A DNA stretch of 34,582 nucleotides from Streptomyces sp. WAC06614 (GTDB taxonomy: Bacteria > Actinomycetota > Actinomycetes > Streptomycetales > Streptomycetaceae): assembly GCF_003949795.1 (NCBI RefSeq), contig NZ_RPRY01000038.1, positions 1-34,582 of the forward strand. The letters run 5' to 3'. Positions 24,011 through 32,112 of this stretch are shown piece after piece. Below the pieces are notes generated by a model, which saw nothing but the letters and a program-made list of their open reading frames with translations, was not told the DNA's origin and made no database searches. Within the stretch, counting starts at the first letter, position 1. Each line of letters begins with the position of its first letter. The position numbers and the translations under genes were made by a program.

Positions 24011-24586
24011 GTGGGAGTCAGCCTCAGCAAGGGCGGAAACGTCTCGCTGACCAAGGCCGCCCCCAACCTGACGGCGGTCATCGTCGGTCTGGGCTGGGAC
24101 GCTCGCACCACCACCGGGGTCGACTTCGACCTCGACGCCAGTGCCCTGCTCACGAACGACCAGGGCAAGGTCGGCAGCGACGGCAACTTCGTCTTCTTCA
24201 ACAACCTGCGCAGCCCCGACGGCTCCGTCGAGCACACCGGTGACAACCTCACCGGTGAGGGCGAGGGCGACGACGAGCAGATCAAGGTGAACCTGGCCGG
24301 TGTCCCGGCCGACGTAGCCAAGATCGTCTTCCCGGTCTCCATCTACGAGGCCGAGGCCCGTCAGCAGAGCTTCGGCCAGGTCCGCAACGCCTACATCCGC
24401 GTGGTGAACCAGGCCGACAACACCGAGCTGGCCCGCTACGACCTCTCCGAGGACGCCTCGACCGAGACCGCCATGGTCTTCGGCGAGCTCTACCGCAACG
24501 GCGCCGAGTGGAAGTTCCGCGCCATCGGCCAGGGCTACGCCTCGGGCCTGCGGGGCATCGCCCAGGACTTCGGCGTCAACGTCTGA
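24011..24586 (+). CDS. TerD-family stress/tellurium-resistance protein (first copy)
   Basis: This 191-residue TerD family protein is a Ca2+-binding beta-sandwich that acts in the cytoplasm, probably at the inner face of the membrane, in tellurite and general stress tolerance. The metal site motif is DFDLDASA (Asp38, Asp40, Asp42), and the second acidic loop [15 protein letters not shown] (75-89) is complete. It ends in the family-typical [26 protein letters not shown]. The start is GTG with GGAGG 3 nt upstream (GGAGGACCT-GTG, where GGAGG ends at 24007). It is about 70-75% identical by eye to the next gene, indicating a tandem duplication. An inverted repeat lies between them. It is probably part of the same operon as terD2 and the TerC-like gene. 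Confidence 0.95.
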   Translation: MGVSLSKGGNVSLTKAAPNLTAVIVGLGWDARTTTGVDFDLDASALLTNDQGKVGSDGNFVFFNNLRSPDGSVEHTGDNLTGEGEGDDEQIKVNLAGVPADVAKIVFPVSIYEAEARQQSFGQVRNAYIRVVNQADNTELARYDLSEDASTETAMVFGELYRNGAEWKFRAIGQGYASGLRGIAQDFGVNV

Positions 24587-24605
24587 GCCCGAGAGCCGTT
24601 CACCC

Positions 24606-24643
24606 GTCCGGCGCCGTGCACCCGCGTGTGTACGGCGCCGGAC
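24606..24643 (+). terminator. Hairpin between the two terD genes
   Basis: GTCCGGCGCCGT (24606-24617) pairs perfectly with ACGGCGCCGGAC (24632-24643) with a 14-nt loop. It may terminate or attenuate the transcript, giving the first terD higher expression than the downstream genes, or it may protect mRNA ends. Confidence 0.65.
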
Positions 24644-24692
24644 GCGCTTGCCATGCTTTGAGCCCACGCCACGTCGTACGGGGAGGACACAC

Positions 24693-25268
24693 ATGGGCGT
24701 CACACTCGCCAAGGGGGGCAACGTCTCGCTCTCCAAGGCCGCACCGAACCTCACCAGGGTCCTGGTCGGTCTCGGATGGGACGCGCGTTCCACCACGGGG
24801 GCCGACTTCGACCTCGACGCCAGCGCGCTGATGTGCAGCGGCGGCCGGGTGCTCGGGGACGACTACTTCGTCTTCTACAACAACCTCCAAAGCCCCGAGG
24901 GCGCCGTCGAACACACCGGCGACAACCTCACCGGCGAGGGTGAGGGCGACGACGAGTCGATCCTCATCGACCTCACCAAGGTCCCGGCCCAGGTCGACAA
25001 GATCGTCTTCCCGGTCTCGATCCACGAGGCGGACGTCCGCCGGCAGAGCTTCGGGCAGGTCAGCAATGCCTTCATCCGCGTGGTGAACCAGGACGACGGC
25101 CAGGAGCTGGCCCGCTACGACCTCTCCGAGGACGCCTCCAGCGAGACCGCGATGATCTTCGGCGAGGTCTACCGCTACGGGGGCGAATGGAAGTTCCGGG
25201 CGGTCGGTCAGGGGTACGCGTCGGGCCTGAGGGGCATCGCTCTAGACTTCGGGGTCAACGTTTCGTAA
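24693..25268 (+). CDS. TerD-family stress/tellurium-resistance protein (second copy)
   Basis: This 191-residue TerD paralogue of the previous gene has an intact metal site: Asp38/40/42 in DFDLDASAL, and [16 protein letters not shown] at 74-89. The main differences lie in the loop at about 48-58 ([12 protein letters not shown]) and in the C-terminal Ser. GGGGAGG is about 6 nt before the ATG. The stop is 31 nt from the TerC-like gene, so those two are almost surely co-transcribed. Published structural work on TerD shows Ca2+ binding; here both copies keep all acidic residues, so I infer that both are functional. Whether they form mixed complexes is unknown. Confidence 0.95.
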   Translation: MGVTLAKGGNVSLSKAAPNLTRVLVGLGWDARSTTGADFDLDASALMCSGGRVLGDDYFVFYNNLQSPEGAVEHTGDNLTGEGEGDDESILIDLTKVPAQVDKIVFPVSIHEADVRRQSFGQVSNAFIRVVNQDDGQELARYDLSEDASSETAMIFGEVYRYGGEWKFRAVGQGYASGLRGIALDFGVNVS

Positions 25269-25299
25269 AGCCGCGCAGGGCGCGGGGGAGACCGATGAG

Positions 25300-26421
25300 G
25301 TGCCAGTGGTACTGAAAACCTTCGGCTGGTCGTTCGCAGTCACTGCGCTCGGCCTGGTCGCAGCGTGGTTCTACGGAGGGGCAACCGCCTTCGGGATCGT
25401 GGCGATCCTGTCCGTCCTGGAGATTTCGCTGTCCTTCGACAATGCGGTGGTCAACGCCGGGATCCTGAAGAAGATGAATGCCTTCTGGCAGAAGATCTTC
25501 CTCACCGTCGGTGTCCTGATCGCCGTCTTCGGCATGCGACTGGTCTTCCCCGTCGTGATCGTCGCGATCAGCGCCAAGATCGGGCCCATCGAGGCCGTCG
25601 ACCTGGCGATGAACGACAAGGAGATGTACCAGCAGCTGGTCACGGACGCCCACCCGGCGATCGCCGCGTTCGGCGGAATGTTCCTGCTGATGATCTTCCT
25701 TGACTTCATCTTCGAGGACCGGGACATCAAGTGGCTCGCCTGGCTGGAACGCCCGCTGGCCAAGCTGGGCAAGATCGACATGCTGTCGGTCTGCATCGCG
25801 ATGATCGTCCTGCTGATCTCGGCGATGACCTTCGCCACCCAGGCCCACCAGCACGGCGGCATGCACGTAGACAAGGCGCAGACGGTCCTGGTCTCCGGCC
25901 TCGCCGGTCTGATCACGTACCTGGTCGTCGGCGGCCTCTCCGGCTACTTCGAGAACAAGCTGGAGGAAGAGGAGGAGGCCGAGCACGAGGCCGAGGAGGA
26001 GGCCAAGCGCAGCGGCAAGCCCGTCTCGGCCGTCGTCCTCGCCGGCAAGGCCGCGTTCTTCATGTTCCTCTACCTGGAGGTCCTCGACGCGTCCTTCTCC
26101 TTCGACGGTGTCATCGGCGCCTTCGCCATCACCAACGACATCGTCCTGATGGCCCTCGGCCTCGGCATCGGCGCCATGTACGTCCGTTCGCTGACGGTCT
26201 ACCTGGTCCGCCAGGGCACCCTGGACGACTACGTCTACCTGGAGCACGGCGCCCACTACGCCATCGGCGCCCTCGCCGTGATCCTGCTGGTCACCATCCA
26301 GTACGAGATCAACGAGGTCGTCACCGGCCTGGTCGGCGTGATCCTCATCGCCTGGTCGTTCTGGTCCTCGGTGCGCCGCAACAAGCGGCTGGCACTGGAG
26401 GAGGCCGGCTCCGAGGCATGA
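25300..26421 (+). CDS. TerC-like integral membrane protein (DUF475)
   Basis: This 373-residue multi-helix membrane protein belongs to the TerC superfamily (DUF475 branch). It has an internal repeat typical of TerC: E41-I-S-L-S-F-D-N in the first half and E260-V-L-D-A-S-F-S-F-D-G in the second. These conserved Glu/Asp residues within helices are thought to bind or carry metal ions. About nine hydrophobic segments can be seen. A highly acidic cytoplasmic loop (219-235, Glu-rich with EEEEEAEHEAEEEA) separates the halves and could bind cations or TerD. A His-rich loop (182-190, AHQHGGMHV) faces the other side. The start is GTG with GGGGGAG about 9 nt upstream. It is cotranscribed with terD2 and probably forms the membrane metal-sensing part of the Ter complex. 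Confidence 0.95.
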   Translation: MPVVLKTFGWSFAVTALGLVAAWFYGGATAFGIVAILSVLEISLSFDNAVVNAGILKKMNAFWQKIFLTVGVLIAVFGMRLVFPVVIVAISAKIGPIEAVDLAMNDKEMYQQLVTDAHPAIAAFGGMFLLMIFLDFIFEDRDIKWLAWLERPLAKLGKIDMLSVCIAMIVLLISAMTFATQAHQHGGMHVDKAQTVLVSGLAGLITYLVVGGLSGYFENKLEEEEEAEHEAEEEAKRSGKPVSAVVLAGKAAFFMFLYLEVLDASFSFDGVIGAFAITNDIVLMALGLGIGAMYVRSLTVYLVRQGTLDDYVYLEHGAHYAIGALAVILLVTIQYEINEVVTGLVGVILIAWSFWSSVRRNKRLALEEAGSEA

Positions 26422-26445
26422 GCCGGCCGCACGTGCGGAACGATT

Positions 26446-26475
26446 GACAGGGGCGGCCCTCCGGCCGCCCCTGTC
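26446..26475 (+). terminator. Terminator after the TerC-like gene
   Basis: A perfect 13-bp stem (GACAGGGGCGGCC and its complement) with the loop CTCC, 25 nt after the stop. It separates the terD-terC operon from the TerA-like gene. Confidence 0.85.
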
Positions 26476-26528
26476 GGCGTTCCACGACGGCCGCACGGGC
26501 CGTCGTCAGGTGGGTGGGGGAAAGGGAC

Positions 26529-27263
26529 ATGGGGTTCTTCGACGGGCTCAGGGGAGCCCGGGCGGCGCAGTTCCAGTCGGGCAGCGCCTCGTCCAACGCG
26601 ATCGAGCTGACCAAGCGGCACCCGACGGTGTCGCTCTCCAAGCAGGGCGCCGTCACCGGCAACCTCCGGGTCAACCTGTCGTGGCGGATGCGCACCTCCG
26701 ACATCGGCGGCCCGGACCGCAGCGGGGGCCTGCTGCGCCACCCGCTCAAGCTGTTCAAGCCGGACATGGTCCAGGCGCACACCCAGGGCATGGTCAACGT
26801 CGACCTGGACATGGGCTGCCTGTACGAGCTGACGGACGGCAGCCGCGGCGTCGTCCAGCCGCTGGGCAACCTGCTCGGCGACCTCAACGACCCGCCGTAC
26901 GTCAAGCTCAGCGGCGACGACCGCTTCGGGTCGCCCTCGGGGGAGACCCTCTACGTCAACCTCGACCATGCCGAGGAGATCAAGCGGCTGCTGGTCTTCG
27001 TCTACATCTACGACCAGACCCCCGCCTTCGACCGCACCCACGCCCTGGTCACGCTCTACCCGAGCAACGGCCCGCGGATCGAGATCGCGCTGGACGAGCG
27101 GCACCCGCAGGCGCGCAGCTGCGCCGTGCTGCTGCTGGAGAACGTGAAGGGCGAGCTGGTGGTGCGGCGCGAGGTGAAGTTCGTCTACGGCTTCCAGGCC
27201 GAGCTGGACCGGCTGTACGGCTGGGGCCTGCAGTGGGGGCGCGGGTACAAGACCAAGGCCTGA
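26529..27263 (+). CDS. TerA-like protein of the TerD superfamily
   Basis: This 244-residue soluble protein has the beta-sandwich pattern of the TerD superfamily but diverged, resembling TerA-like proteins that accompany ter genes. It contains VSLSKQG (34-40), like the TerD start, then NVDLDMGCLYELTDGS (90-105), where DLD replaces DFDLD. FVYIYDQTPAFDRTHALVTLY (157-177) follows, and a C-terminal VVRREVKFVYGFQAELDRLYGWGLQW is conserved with related actinobacterial proteins. The ATG at 26529 is preferred because the conserved MGFFDGL begins there, with GGGGGAAAGGG just upstream; a GTG at 26514 would add five residues. It stands alone between two terminators and converges on the third terD-like gene. 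It probably partners with the TerD proteins. Confidence 0.88.
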   Translation: MGFFDGLRGARAAQFQSGSASSNAIELTKRHPTVSLSKQGAVTGNLRVNLSWRMRTSDIGGPDRSGGLLRHPLKLFKPDMVQAHTQGMVNVDLDMGCLYELTDGSRGVVQPLGNLLGDLNDPPYVKLSGDDRFGSPSGETLYVNLDHAEEIKRLLVFVYIYDQTPAFDRTHALVTLYPSNGPRIEIALDERHPQARSCAVLLLENVKGELVVRREVKFVYGFQAELDRLYGWGLQWGRGYKTKA

Positions 27264-27308
27264 GCGGGGCGCCGGGCCGGAGCGGGGCGCCTGGCGCCCG
27301 GCTGCGGC

Positions 27309-27335
27309 CCGGGCGCGGCTGCGGCCCGCGCCCGG
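27309..27335. terminator. Terminator between convergent Ter genes
   Basis: CCGGGCGCGG (27309-27318) pairs with CCGCGCCCGG (27326-27335) across a 7-nt loop. The surrounding 90 nt also hold repeated GCGGGGCGCC and GGCTGCGGCCCG units. It probably ends both the TerA-like and TerD-like transcripts. Confidence 0.6.
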
Positions 27336-27353
27336 CTCCTGCCCGGCGTCGGC

Positions 27354-28118
27354 TCAGCGGCGGATGAACTGCGGGCCCTGCACCGGCAGCCGGAACGACG
27401 GGTCGCCGCCCGGGGCCGGCACCGGCAGCGGGGACACCGGCTGCGGATAGCCGTACGCCGGCTGCACCGCCGGCGGCGCCTGCGTGGGCGGGGCTGCGGC
27501 CGGGCCCGGCAGCGGCGTCGGCGGGCTCATCGCGGCCGTGCGGTCGGGGTCCGGCGCCGGGGCGTTCTCGTCCACCGAGATGCCGTGGTCGGTGGCCAGG
27601 CCCTCCAGCCCGTTGGAGTAGCCCTCGCCGAGCGCCCGGAACTTCCAGCCCTCCCCGCGCCGGTAGAGCTCCCCGCAGATCAGGGCGGTCTCCGCACCTG
27701 TCTCCGGCCGTACGTCGAAGTAGGCCACCGGCTCCGCGCCGCCCTCGACCGTGGCGTCGTAGAGCAGGATCCGCAGGTCCCGGACCCGCTCGAACGGCAC
27801 GTCCTCGGCCGAGGCCACGACCAGCACCCGGTCCACGACCGCGGGCACCGAGGGCAGCTCGGCCTGCACCGCGTCGGTGACCGCCTCACCGATCCGCTTC
27901 TTGCCCAGCCGCCACACGGCACCCGAGGGGTGGCGCGGCTGGTTGTAGAAGACGAAGTCCTCGTCCGAACGCACCCGCCCGTCCGGGCCCACCAACAGCG
28001 CGGAAGCGTCCACGTCCGGTACGTCGGGACCGCCGGTCCAGCGCAGCACCGCCCGGACCGCGGTGGCGGTCACCGGGATGTTCGAGCCCTTCTGCATCGC
28101 GTGCGTCATGCCCGTCAT
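27354..28118 (-). CDS. Divergent TerD-family protein with Pro-rich tail
   Basis: This 254-residue protein has an N-terminal TerD domain (about 8-183) and a Pro/Ala/Gly/Gln-rich tail (184-254) ending in a basic QFIRR. The metal motif is altered: PDVPDVDASALL in place of DFDLDASAL, with Asp35 and Asp37 kept. The acidic loop [15 protein letters not shown] is replaced by a basic segment (WRLGKKRIGEA), so Ca2+ binding may be weak or lost. The domain end (EGWKFRALGEGYSNGLEGLATDHGISV) remains TerD-like. The ATG at 28118 has GGGAGG 5 nt upstream; a second ATG three codons later is possible. It is divergent from the enzyme operon, suggesting a shared control region and perhaps a scaffold role. Confidence 0.9.
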   Translation of the reverse strand: MTGMTHAMQKGSNIPVTATAVRAVLRWTGGPDVPDVDASALLVGPDGRVRSDEDFVFYNQPRHPSGAVWRLGKKRIGEAVTDAVQAELPSVPAVVDRVLVVASAEDVPFERVRDLRILLYDATVEGGAEPVAYFDVRPETGAETALICGELYRRGEGWKFRALGEGYSNGLEGLATDHGISVDENAPAPDPDRTAAMSPPTPLPGPAAAPPTQAPPAVQPAYGYPQPVSPLPVPAPGGDPSFRLPVQGPQFIRR

Positions 28119-28235
28119 CCTGCCCTCCCGGGCAGGAGCGGGACAATGCGGCCCCCCGGTAGCACCCGTACGCACCCCTACCGGCTCCGTCACCGTCCGC
28201 CGCAGGGCCCTTGTCGCGACGAGAGGAGCGACGGC

Positions 28236-28283
28236 ATGGTGCAAGAGGGTTACCTGAATTTCACGTACTTGGGGAACTTTTGA
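28236..28283 (+). CDS. Candidate 15-residue leader ORF upstream of the Ter enzyme operon
   Basis: An ATG with a strong Shine-Dalgarno sequence (GAGAGGAG, 7 nt upstream) opens a frame encoding MVQEGYLNFTYLGNF and stops at TGA 28281-28283, 66 nt before the lyase gene. Its codons are unusually A/T-rich for this genome (CAA, AAT, TTG, TTT), so it is not ordinary coding sequence. It could be a regulatory leader peptide, or a chance frame inside promoter DNA. No function is claimed. Confidence 0.35.
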   Translation: MVQEGYLNFTYLGNF

Positions 28284-28296
28284 ATCTCGTTCGTAC
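28271..28296 (+). promoter_or_regulatory. Candidate ECF-type promoter for the Ter enzyme operon
   Basis: GGGGAACTT (28271-28279) resembles the GGAAC -35 of extracytoplasmic-function sigma factors, and about 14-16 nt later the sequence reads CGTACG/GTAC. The A/T-rich setting, 60 nt ahead of the lyase gene, supports a promoter. The assignment to a stress sigma factor is inference. Confidence 0.35.
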
Positions 28297-28349
28297 GTAC
28301 TATTACCGGCCACGCCAGATGGGCCACCGAGGCAGTACGGGGGAAGTAG

Positions 28350-29528
28350 ATGCGTCATTTCGGGCACATATCGCCCGAGGTCCGCAAGGACCTCTTCCAC
28401 CGGGAACCGGCCGACTTCACCGCCGGCTCCCCCGTACGCATGCTCTCCGCCGCCCTCGGAGCCACGCTCTACAGCCCGGCCACCCGGCCCCGGCTGGCCG
28501 CCGACGTGATCAAGCAGGCGGGCCGCGGGGTCGTCTCCATGGTGCTCTGCCTGGAGGATTCGATCAGTGACGCCGATGTGGTGGCCGCCGAGGAGAACCT
28601 GGTCCGGCAGTTCGCCGAGCTCGACGCGCACGGCGGCGAGCTGCCGCTGCTGTTCGTCCGGGTCCGCGAGCCCGAGCAGATTCCGGACCTCGTCCGGCGC
28701 CTGGGCGGCTCGGTGCGGTTTCTGGCCGGATTCGTACTTCCCAAATTCGTCGCGGGCCGAGGCGACGCCTTCCTCGACGCCGTCGTCGCCGCCGAGGCCT
28801 CGGCGGCCGGCCTGATCGGTGACCGGCCCCTGTACGCGATGCCGGTGCTGGAGTCCCCCGAGCTGCTGCACCTGGAGAGCCGGGCCGAGACCCTCGCCGC
28901 CATCGCACGCACCGTCGACCGGCACCGCGACCGCGTCCTCGCCCTGCGCCTGGGCGTCACCGACTTCTGCTCGGCGTACGGGCTGCGCCGCTCGCCCGAG
29001 ATGACCGCGTACGACATCCAGATCGTGGCCGGGGTCATCGCGGACGTGGTCAACGTGCTGAGCCGGGCCGACGGCACCGGTTTCACCGTCACCGGCCCGG
29101 TCTGGGAGTACTTCCGCCACCAGCAGCGCCTGTTCAAGCCGCAGCTGCGGCGCAGCCCCTTCCTGGAGGAGGGCGCGGAGGAACTGCGCACCACGCTGAT
29201 CGAGCACGACCTGGACGGCCTGCTGCGCGAGATCGAACTGGACCGCGCCAACGGCCTGCTCGGCAAGACCTGCATCCACCCCGCACACGTCACGCCCGTG
29301 CACGCGCTGTCGGTGGTCTCGCACGAGGAGTACAGCGACGCCCAGGACATCCTGCGCCCCGAGCGGGGCGGCGGCGGGGTCCTGCGCTCGGCGTACACGA
29401 ACAAGATGAACGAGGTGAAGCCCCACCGCGCCTGGGCCGAGCGCACCCTGCTGCGCGCCGAGGCCTTCGGCGTGGCCCGCGAGCAGGTCGGCTTCGTCGA
29501 CCTGCTGGCCGCCGGGATCCAGGTCTGA
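28350..29528 (+). CDS. CitE/HpcH-HpaI-type lyase of the Ter biosynthetic module
   Basis: This 392-residue enzyme has the phosphoenolpyruvate/pyruvate-type TIM barrel used by citrate lyase beta subunits and HpaI aldolases, which make or cleave C-C bonds at a 2-keto acid with Mg2+. The visible motifs are MVLCLEDSI (Glu69, Asp70), LFVRVREPE (Arg104), AMPVLESPE (Glu168), ALRLGVTDFCSAYGLRR (Asp205) and GKTCIHPAHV (305-313). This is the family core with a longer C-terminus (about 340-392) than CitE. It is the first gene of the ter-linked enzyme operon and precedes the 859-residue PRTase protein by 4 nt. The ATG has GGGGGAAG 4 nt upstream. The acyl or sugar substrate is unknown; a role in making a Ter-linked nucleoside-like compound is published as a proposal only. 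Confidence 0.9.
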   Translation: MRHFGHISPEVRKDLFHREPADFTAGSPVRMLSAALGATLYSPATRPRLAADVIKQAGRGVVSMVLCLEDSISDADVVAAEENLVRQFAELDAHGGELPLLFVRVREPEQIPDLVRRLGGSVRFLAGFVLPKFVAGRGDAFLDAVVAAEASAAGLIGDRPLYAMPVLESPELLHLESRAETLAAIARTVDRHRDRVLALRLGVTDFCSAYGLRRSPEMTAYDIQIVAGVIADVVNVLSRADGTGFTVTGPVWEYFRHQQRLFKPQLRRSPFLEEGAEELRTTLIEHDLDGLLREIELDRANGLLGKTCIHPAHVTPVHALSVVSHEEYSDAQDILRPERGGGGVLRSAYTNKMNEVKPHRAWAERTLLRAEAFGVAREQVGFVDLLAAGIQV

Positions 29529-29532
29529 GCCG

Positions 29533-32112
29533 ATGACGACGAAGGACAGGACGATCGACACGGTGTGGTCGGGAACGTGGGTCGCGCAGCGACTGGGCAT
29601 CCGGCTGCGGGACCCGCAGCCGGATCCCGCCGAGGCGGCCGCCGCGGCCGGGACGGCGGCGGCAGCGTCGGCGCAGCCGCCGTTGCGGGAGTTGCTCGGG
29701 CTGGCCCTGCGGCGCAATCCCAAGCGGGCGCACCTGCTCGTCTCGCAGGTGCTCGGCAAGCACGTCCCGCAGTCCCCGGAGGTCGTCCACGCCGCCGGGT
29801 ACGGCCTCGGGGCCCGGGTCCGGGAGCTGCTCGGCGCGGACGCCGCCGCCCGCGCCGTGGTGCTCGGCTACGCCGAGACCGCGACCGGTCTCGGCCACTG
29901 CGTGGCCGACGGCCTGGGCGCGGCGCCGTACCTGCACTCCACCCGCCGCCCGGTGCCGGGCCTGACCCCGGCCGGCGGCTTCGAGGAGTCCCACTCCCAC
30001 GCCACCTCGCACCTGCTGCTGCCGGAGGACCCGGAGCTGCTGTCGGGGACCGGCCCGCTGGTCCTGGTCGACGACGAGTTCTCCACCGGCAACACCGTGC
30101 TCAACACCATCCGCGACCTGCACGCCCGCCATCCGCGCGGGCACTACGTGGTCGTGGCCCTGGTCGACATGCGCTCGGCGGCGGACCGCGCCCGCCTGGC
30201 GGAGTTCGCGGCCGGCCTGGGCGCCCGCGTGGACCTGATCGCCCTGGCCGCGGGCACCGTCGACCTGCCGGAGGGGGTCCTGGACAAGGGCCGCGCCCTG
30301 GTGGCGGAGCACGAGGCCGACCAGGCCCCGGCCGGCCCGGGCGCCCCTGCCGGGGCACCCGGGCGGCAGGGTCCCGGCCCCGACCGTGGCGGCCGCCCCG
30401 CGCCCGTCGAGCGGGTCACGCTCGGCTGGCCGGCCGGCCTGCCCGACGGCGGCCGGCACGGCTTCACCCCCGCGCACCGGGCCCGCCTGGAGCAGGCCCT
30501 GCCCGCCATGGCCGGGCGGCTGGCCGCCGCCCTCGGGGACCGGCCCGGGCGGGTCCTGGTCCTCGGCAACGAAGAGCTGATGTACGCCCCGCTGCGCCTG
30601 GCCCGCGCGCTGGAACAGGCCGGGACGGCCACCGAGGTCCGGTTCTCGACCACCACCCGTTCGCCCGTGCTCGCCGTGGACGACCCGGGCTACGCCATCC
30701 GCACCCGGCTGGTCTTCCCCGCCCACGACGACCCGGCCGACGGCCCCGGCGACCGCTACGCCTACAACGTGGCCGGAGCCGGCTTCGACACCGTCGTCGC
30801 CGTGGTCGACTCGGCCGGCGACACCCCGGCCCTCCACACCGGCCTGCTGGAACGCCTGCGCCACCACACCGGGCGCGTCCTCCTGGCCGTCGTCCCGTCG
30901 TACGTACCGGCCCTGTCCTGCGGGTCCGGCCACGAGCACCAGGAGCCGACCATGCTGCCCGCCCCCCTGCGCGGCCCCGCCTTCTCCTCGTACCCCGCCG
31001 AGGACGTCGGCTGGCTCCTCCAGGACCTCTCGCAGGCCGCGCTGGAGGCGCCCACCGAGGAGCGCGAGGAGGCCATCCAGTCCGGCGGCGCCCACTACGC
31101 CGAGTCGCTGCCGGTGGAGTACCAGCCGAGCGCCGCCTACCAGGCGCTCTACCGCAGTGCCCTCGACACCTCCGCGGCCCGTATCGCCCAGGCCGTCGGC
31201 GTGGTCACCGAGACCGTCCTCGCCGAGCGGTCCCCGTCCCCCGTGCTGGTCTCGCTGGCCCGCGCCGGCACCCCCGTCGGCGTCCTGATGCGCCGCTGGG
31301 CCCACTGGCGGCACGGCCTGGACCTGCCGCACTACGCCGTGTCCATCGTCCGCGGCCGGGGCATCGACACCAATGCGCTGCGCTGGCTGGCCGCCCACCA
31401 CGACCCGGCCGACGTGGTCTTCGTCGACGGCTGGACCGGCAAGGGCGCCATCACCCGCGAACTGCGCACCGCACTGGCCGCCCACCAGGAGGCCGAGGGC
31501 GGCCCGGCCTTCGACCCGGAGATCGTCGTGCTCGCCGACCCGGGTGGCTGCGTGGCCACCTACGGCACCCGCGAGGACTTCCTCATCCCGTCGGCCTGCC
31601 TCAACTCCACCGTCTCGGGCCTCATATCGCGTACGGTGCTCAGGGCCGACCTGGTCGGTCCCGAGGACTTCCACGGCGCCAAGTTCTACCGCGAGCTCGC
31701 CGCCGCCGACGTCTCCACCGCCTTCGTGGACACCGTCGCCGCCCGGTTCCCCGAGGTGGCCGACGCGGTCGCGGAACGCGCCAAGGAGATGCTGGTGGCC
31801 GACCGCGCCCCCACCTGGGAGGGCTGGGCCGCCGTGGAGCGCATCAGCGAGGAGTACGGCATCCACGACGTGAACCTGGTCAAGCCGGGCGTCGGCGAGA
31901 CCACCCGCGTGCTGCTGCGCCGCGTGCCCTGGAAGATCCTGGCCCAGCGGGGGGCCGGGGCCGACCTGGACCACGTACGGCTGCTCGCCGAGCAGCGCGG
32001 GGTCCCGGTCGAGGAGGTCGACGGGCTGCCGTACACCTGCGTCGGCCTCATCCATCCCCGCTTCACGCGCGGCGCCACCGGCGCCGACGGAAAGGCTGTG
32101 GCCGCGAAGTGA
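29533..32112 (+). CDS. Multidomain phosphoribosyltransferase (PRTase-TRSP-StiP-Pelota-like fusion)
   Basis: This 859-residue protein carries several domains known from ter-linked biosynthesis genes. The first PRTase domain (about 10-260) has the PRPP loop LVDDEFSTGNT (178-188). A Gly/Pro-rich linker follows (262-292). The TRSP domain (about 295-500) contains the naming motif TTTRSP (373-378). A second PRTase-like StiP region (about 510-760) has SLARAGTPVG (574-583) and the loop VVFVDGWTGKGAI (628-640). The C-terminus (about 795-845: VPWKILAQRGAGADLDHVRLLAEQRGVPVEEVDG) is Pelota-like, an RNA-binding L7Ae-type fold. In enterobacterial ter clusters these parts occur as separate genes. The two PRTase halves would transfer a base or leave a ribosyl product from PRPP. 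The start lies 4 nt after the lyase stop, so it is coupled. Confidence 0.85.
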   Translation: MTTKDRTIDTVWSGTWVAQRLGIRLRDPQPDPAEAAAAAGTAAAASAQPPLRELLGLALRRNPKRAHLLVSQVLGKHVPQSPEVVHAAGYGLGARVRELLGADAAARAVVLGYAETATGLGHCVADGLGAAPYLHSTRRPVPGLTPAGGFEESHSHATSHLLLPEDPELLSGTGPLVLVDDEFSTGNTVLNTIRDLHARHPRGHYVVVALVDMRSAADRARLAEFAAGLGARVDLIALAAGTVDLPEGVLDKGRALVAEHEADQAPAGPGAPAGAPGRQGPGPDRGGRPAPVERVTLGWPAGLPDGGRHGFTPAHRARLEQALPAMAGRLAAALGDRPGRVLVLGNEELMYAPLRLARALEQAGTATEVRFSTTTRSPVLAVDDPGYAIRTRLVFPAHDDPADGPGDRYAYNVAGAGFDTVVAVVDSAGDTPALHTGLLERLRHHTGRVLLAVVPSYVPALSCGSGHEHQEPTMLPAPLRGPAFSSYPAEDVGWLLQDLSQAALEAPTEEREEAIQSGGAHYAESLPVEYQPSAAYQALYRSALDTSAARIAQAVGVVTETVLAERSPSPVLVSLARAGTPVGVLMRRWAHWRHGLDLPHYAVSIVRGRGIDTNALRWLAAHHDPADVVFVDGWTGKGAITRELRTALAAHQEAEGGPAFDPEIVVLADPGGCVATYGTREDFLIPSACLNSTVSGLISRTVLRADLVGPEDFHGAKFYRELAAADVSTAFVDTVAARFPEVADAVAERAKEMLVADRAPTWEGWAAVERISEEYGIHDVNLVKPGVGETTRVLLRRVPWKILAQRGAGADLDHVRLLAEQRGVPVEEVDGLPYTCVGLIHPRFTRGATGADGKAVAAK

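Noticed and set aside
29290..32055. 921-codon minus-strand frame antisense to the PRTase fusion
   Set aside because: Low-complexity composition and no start context; shadow of the coding strand.
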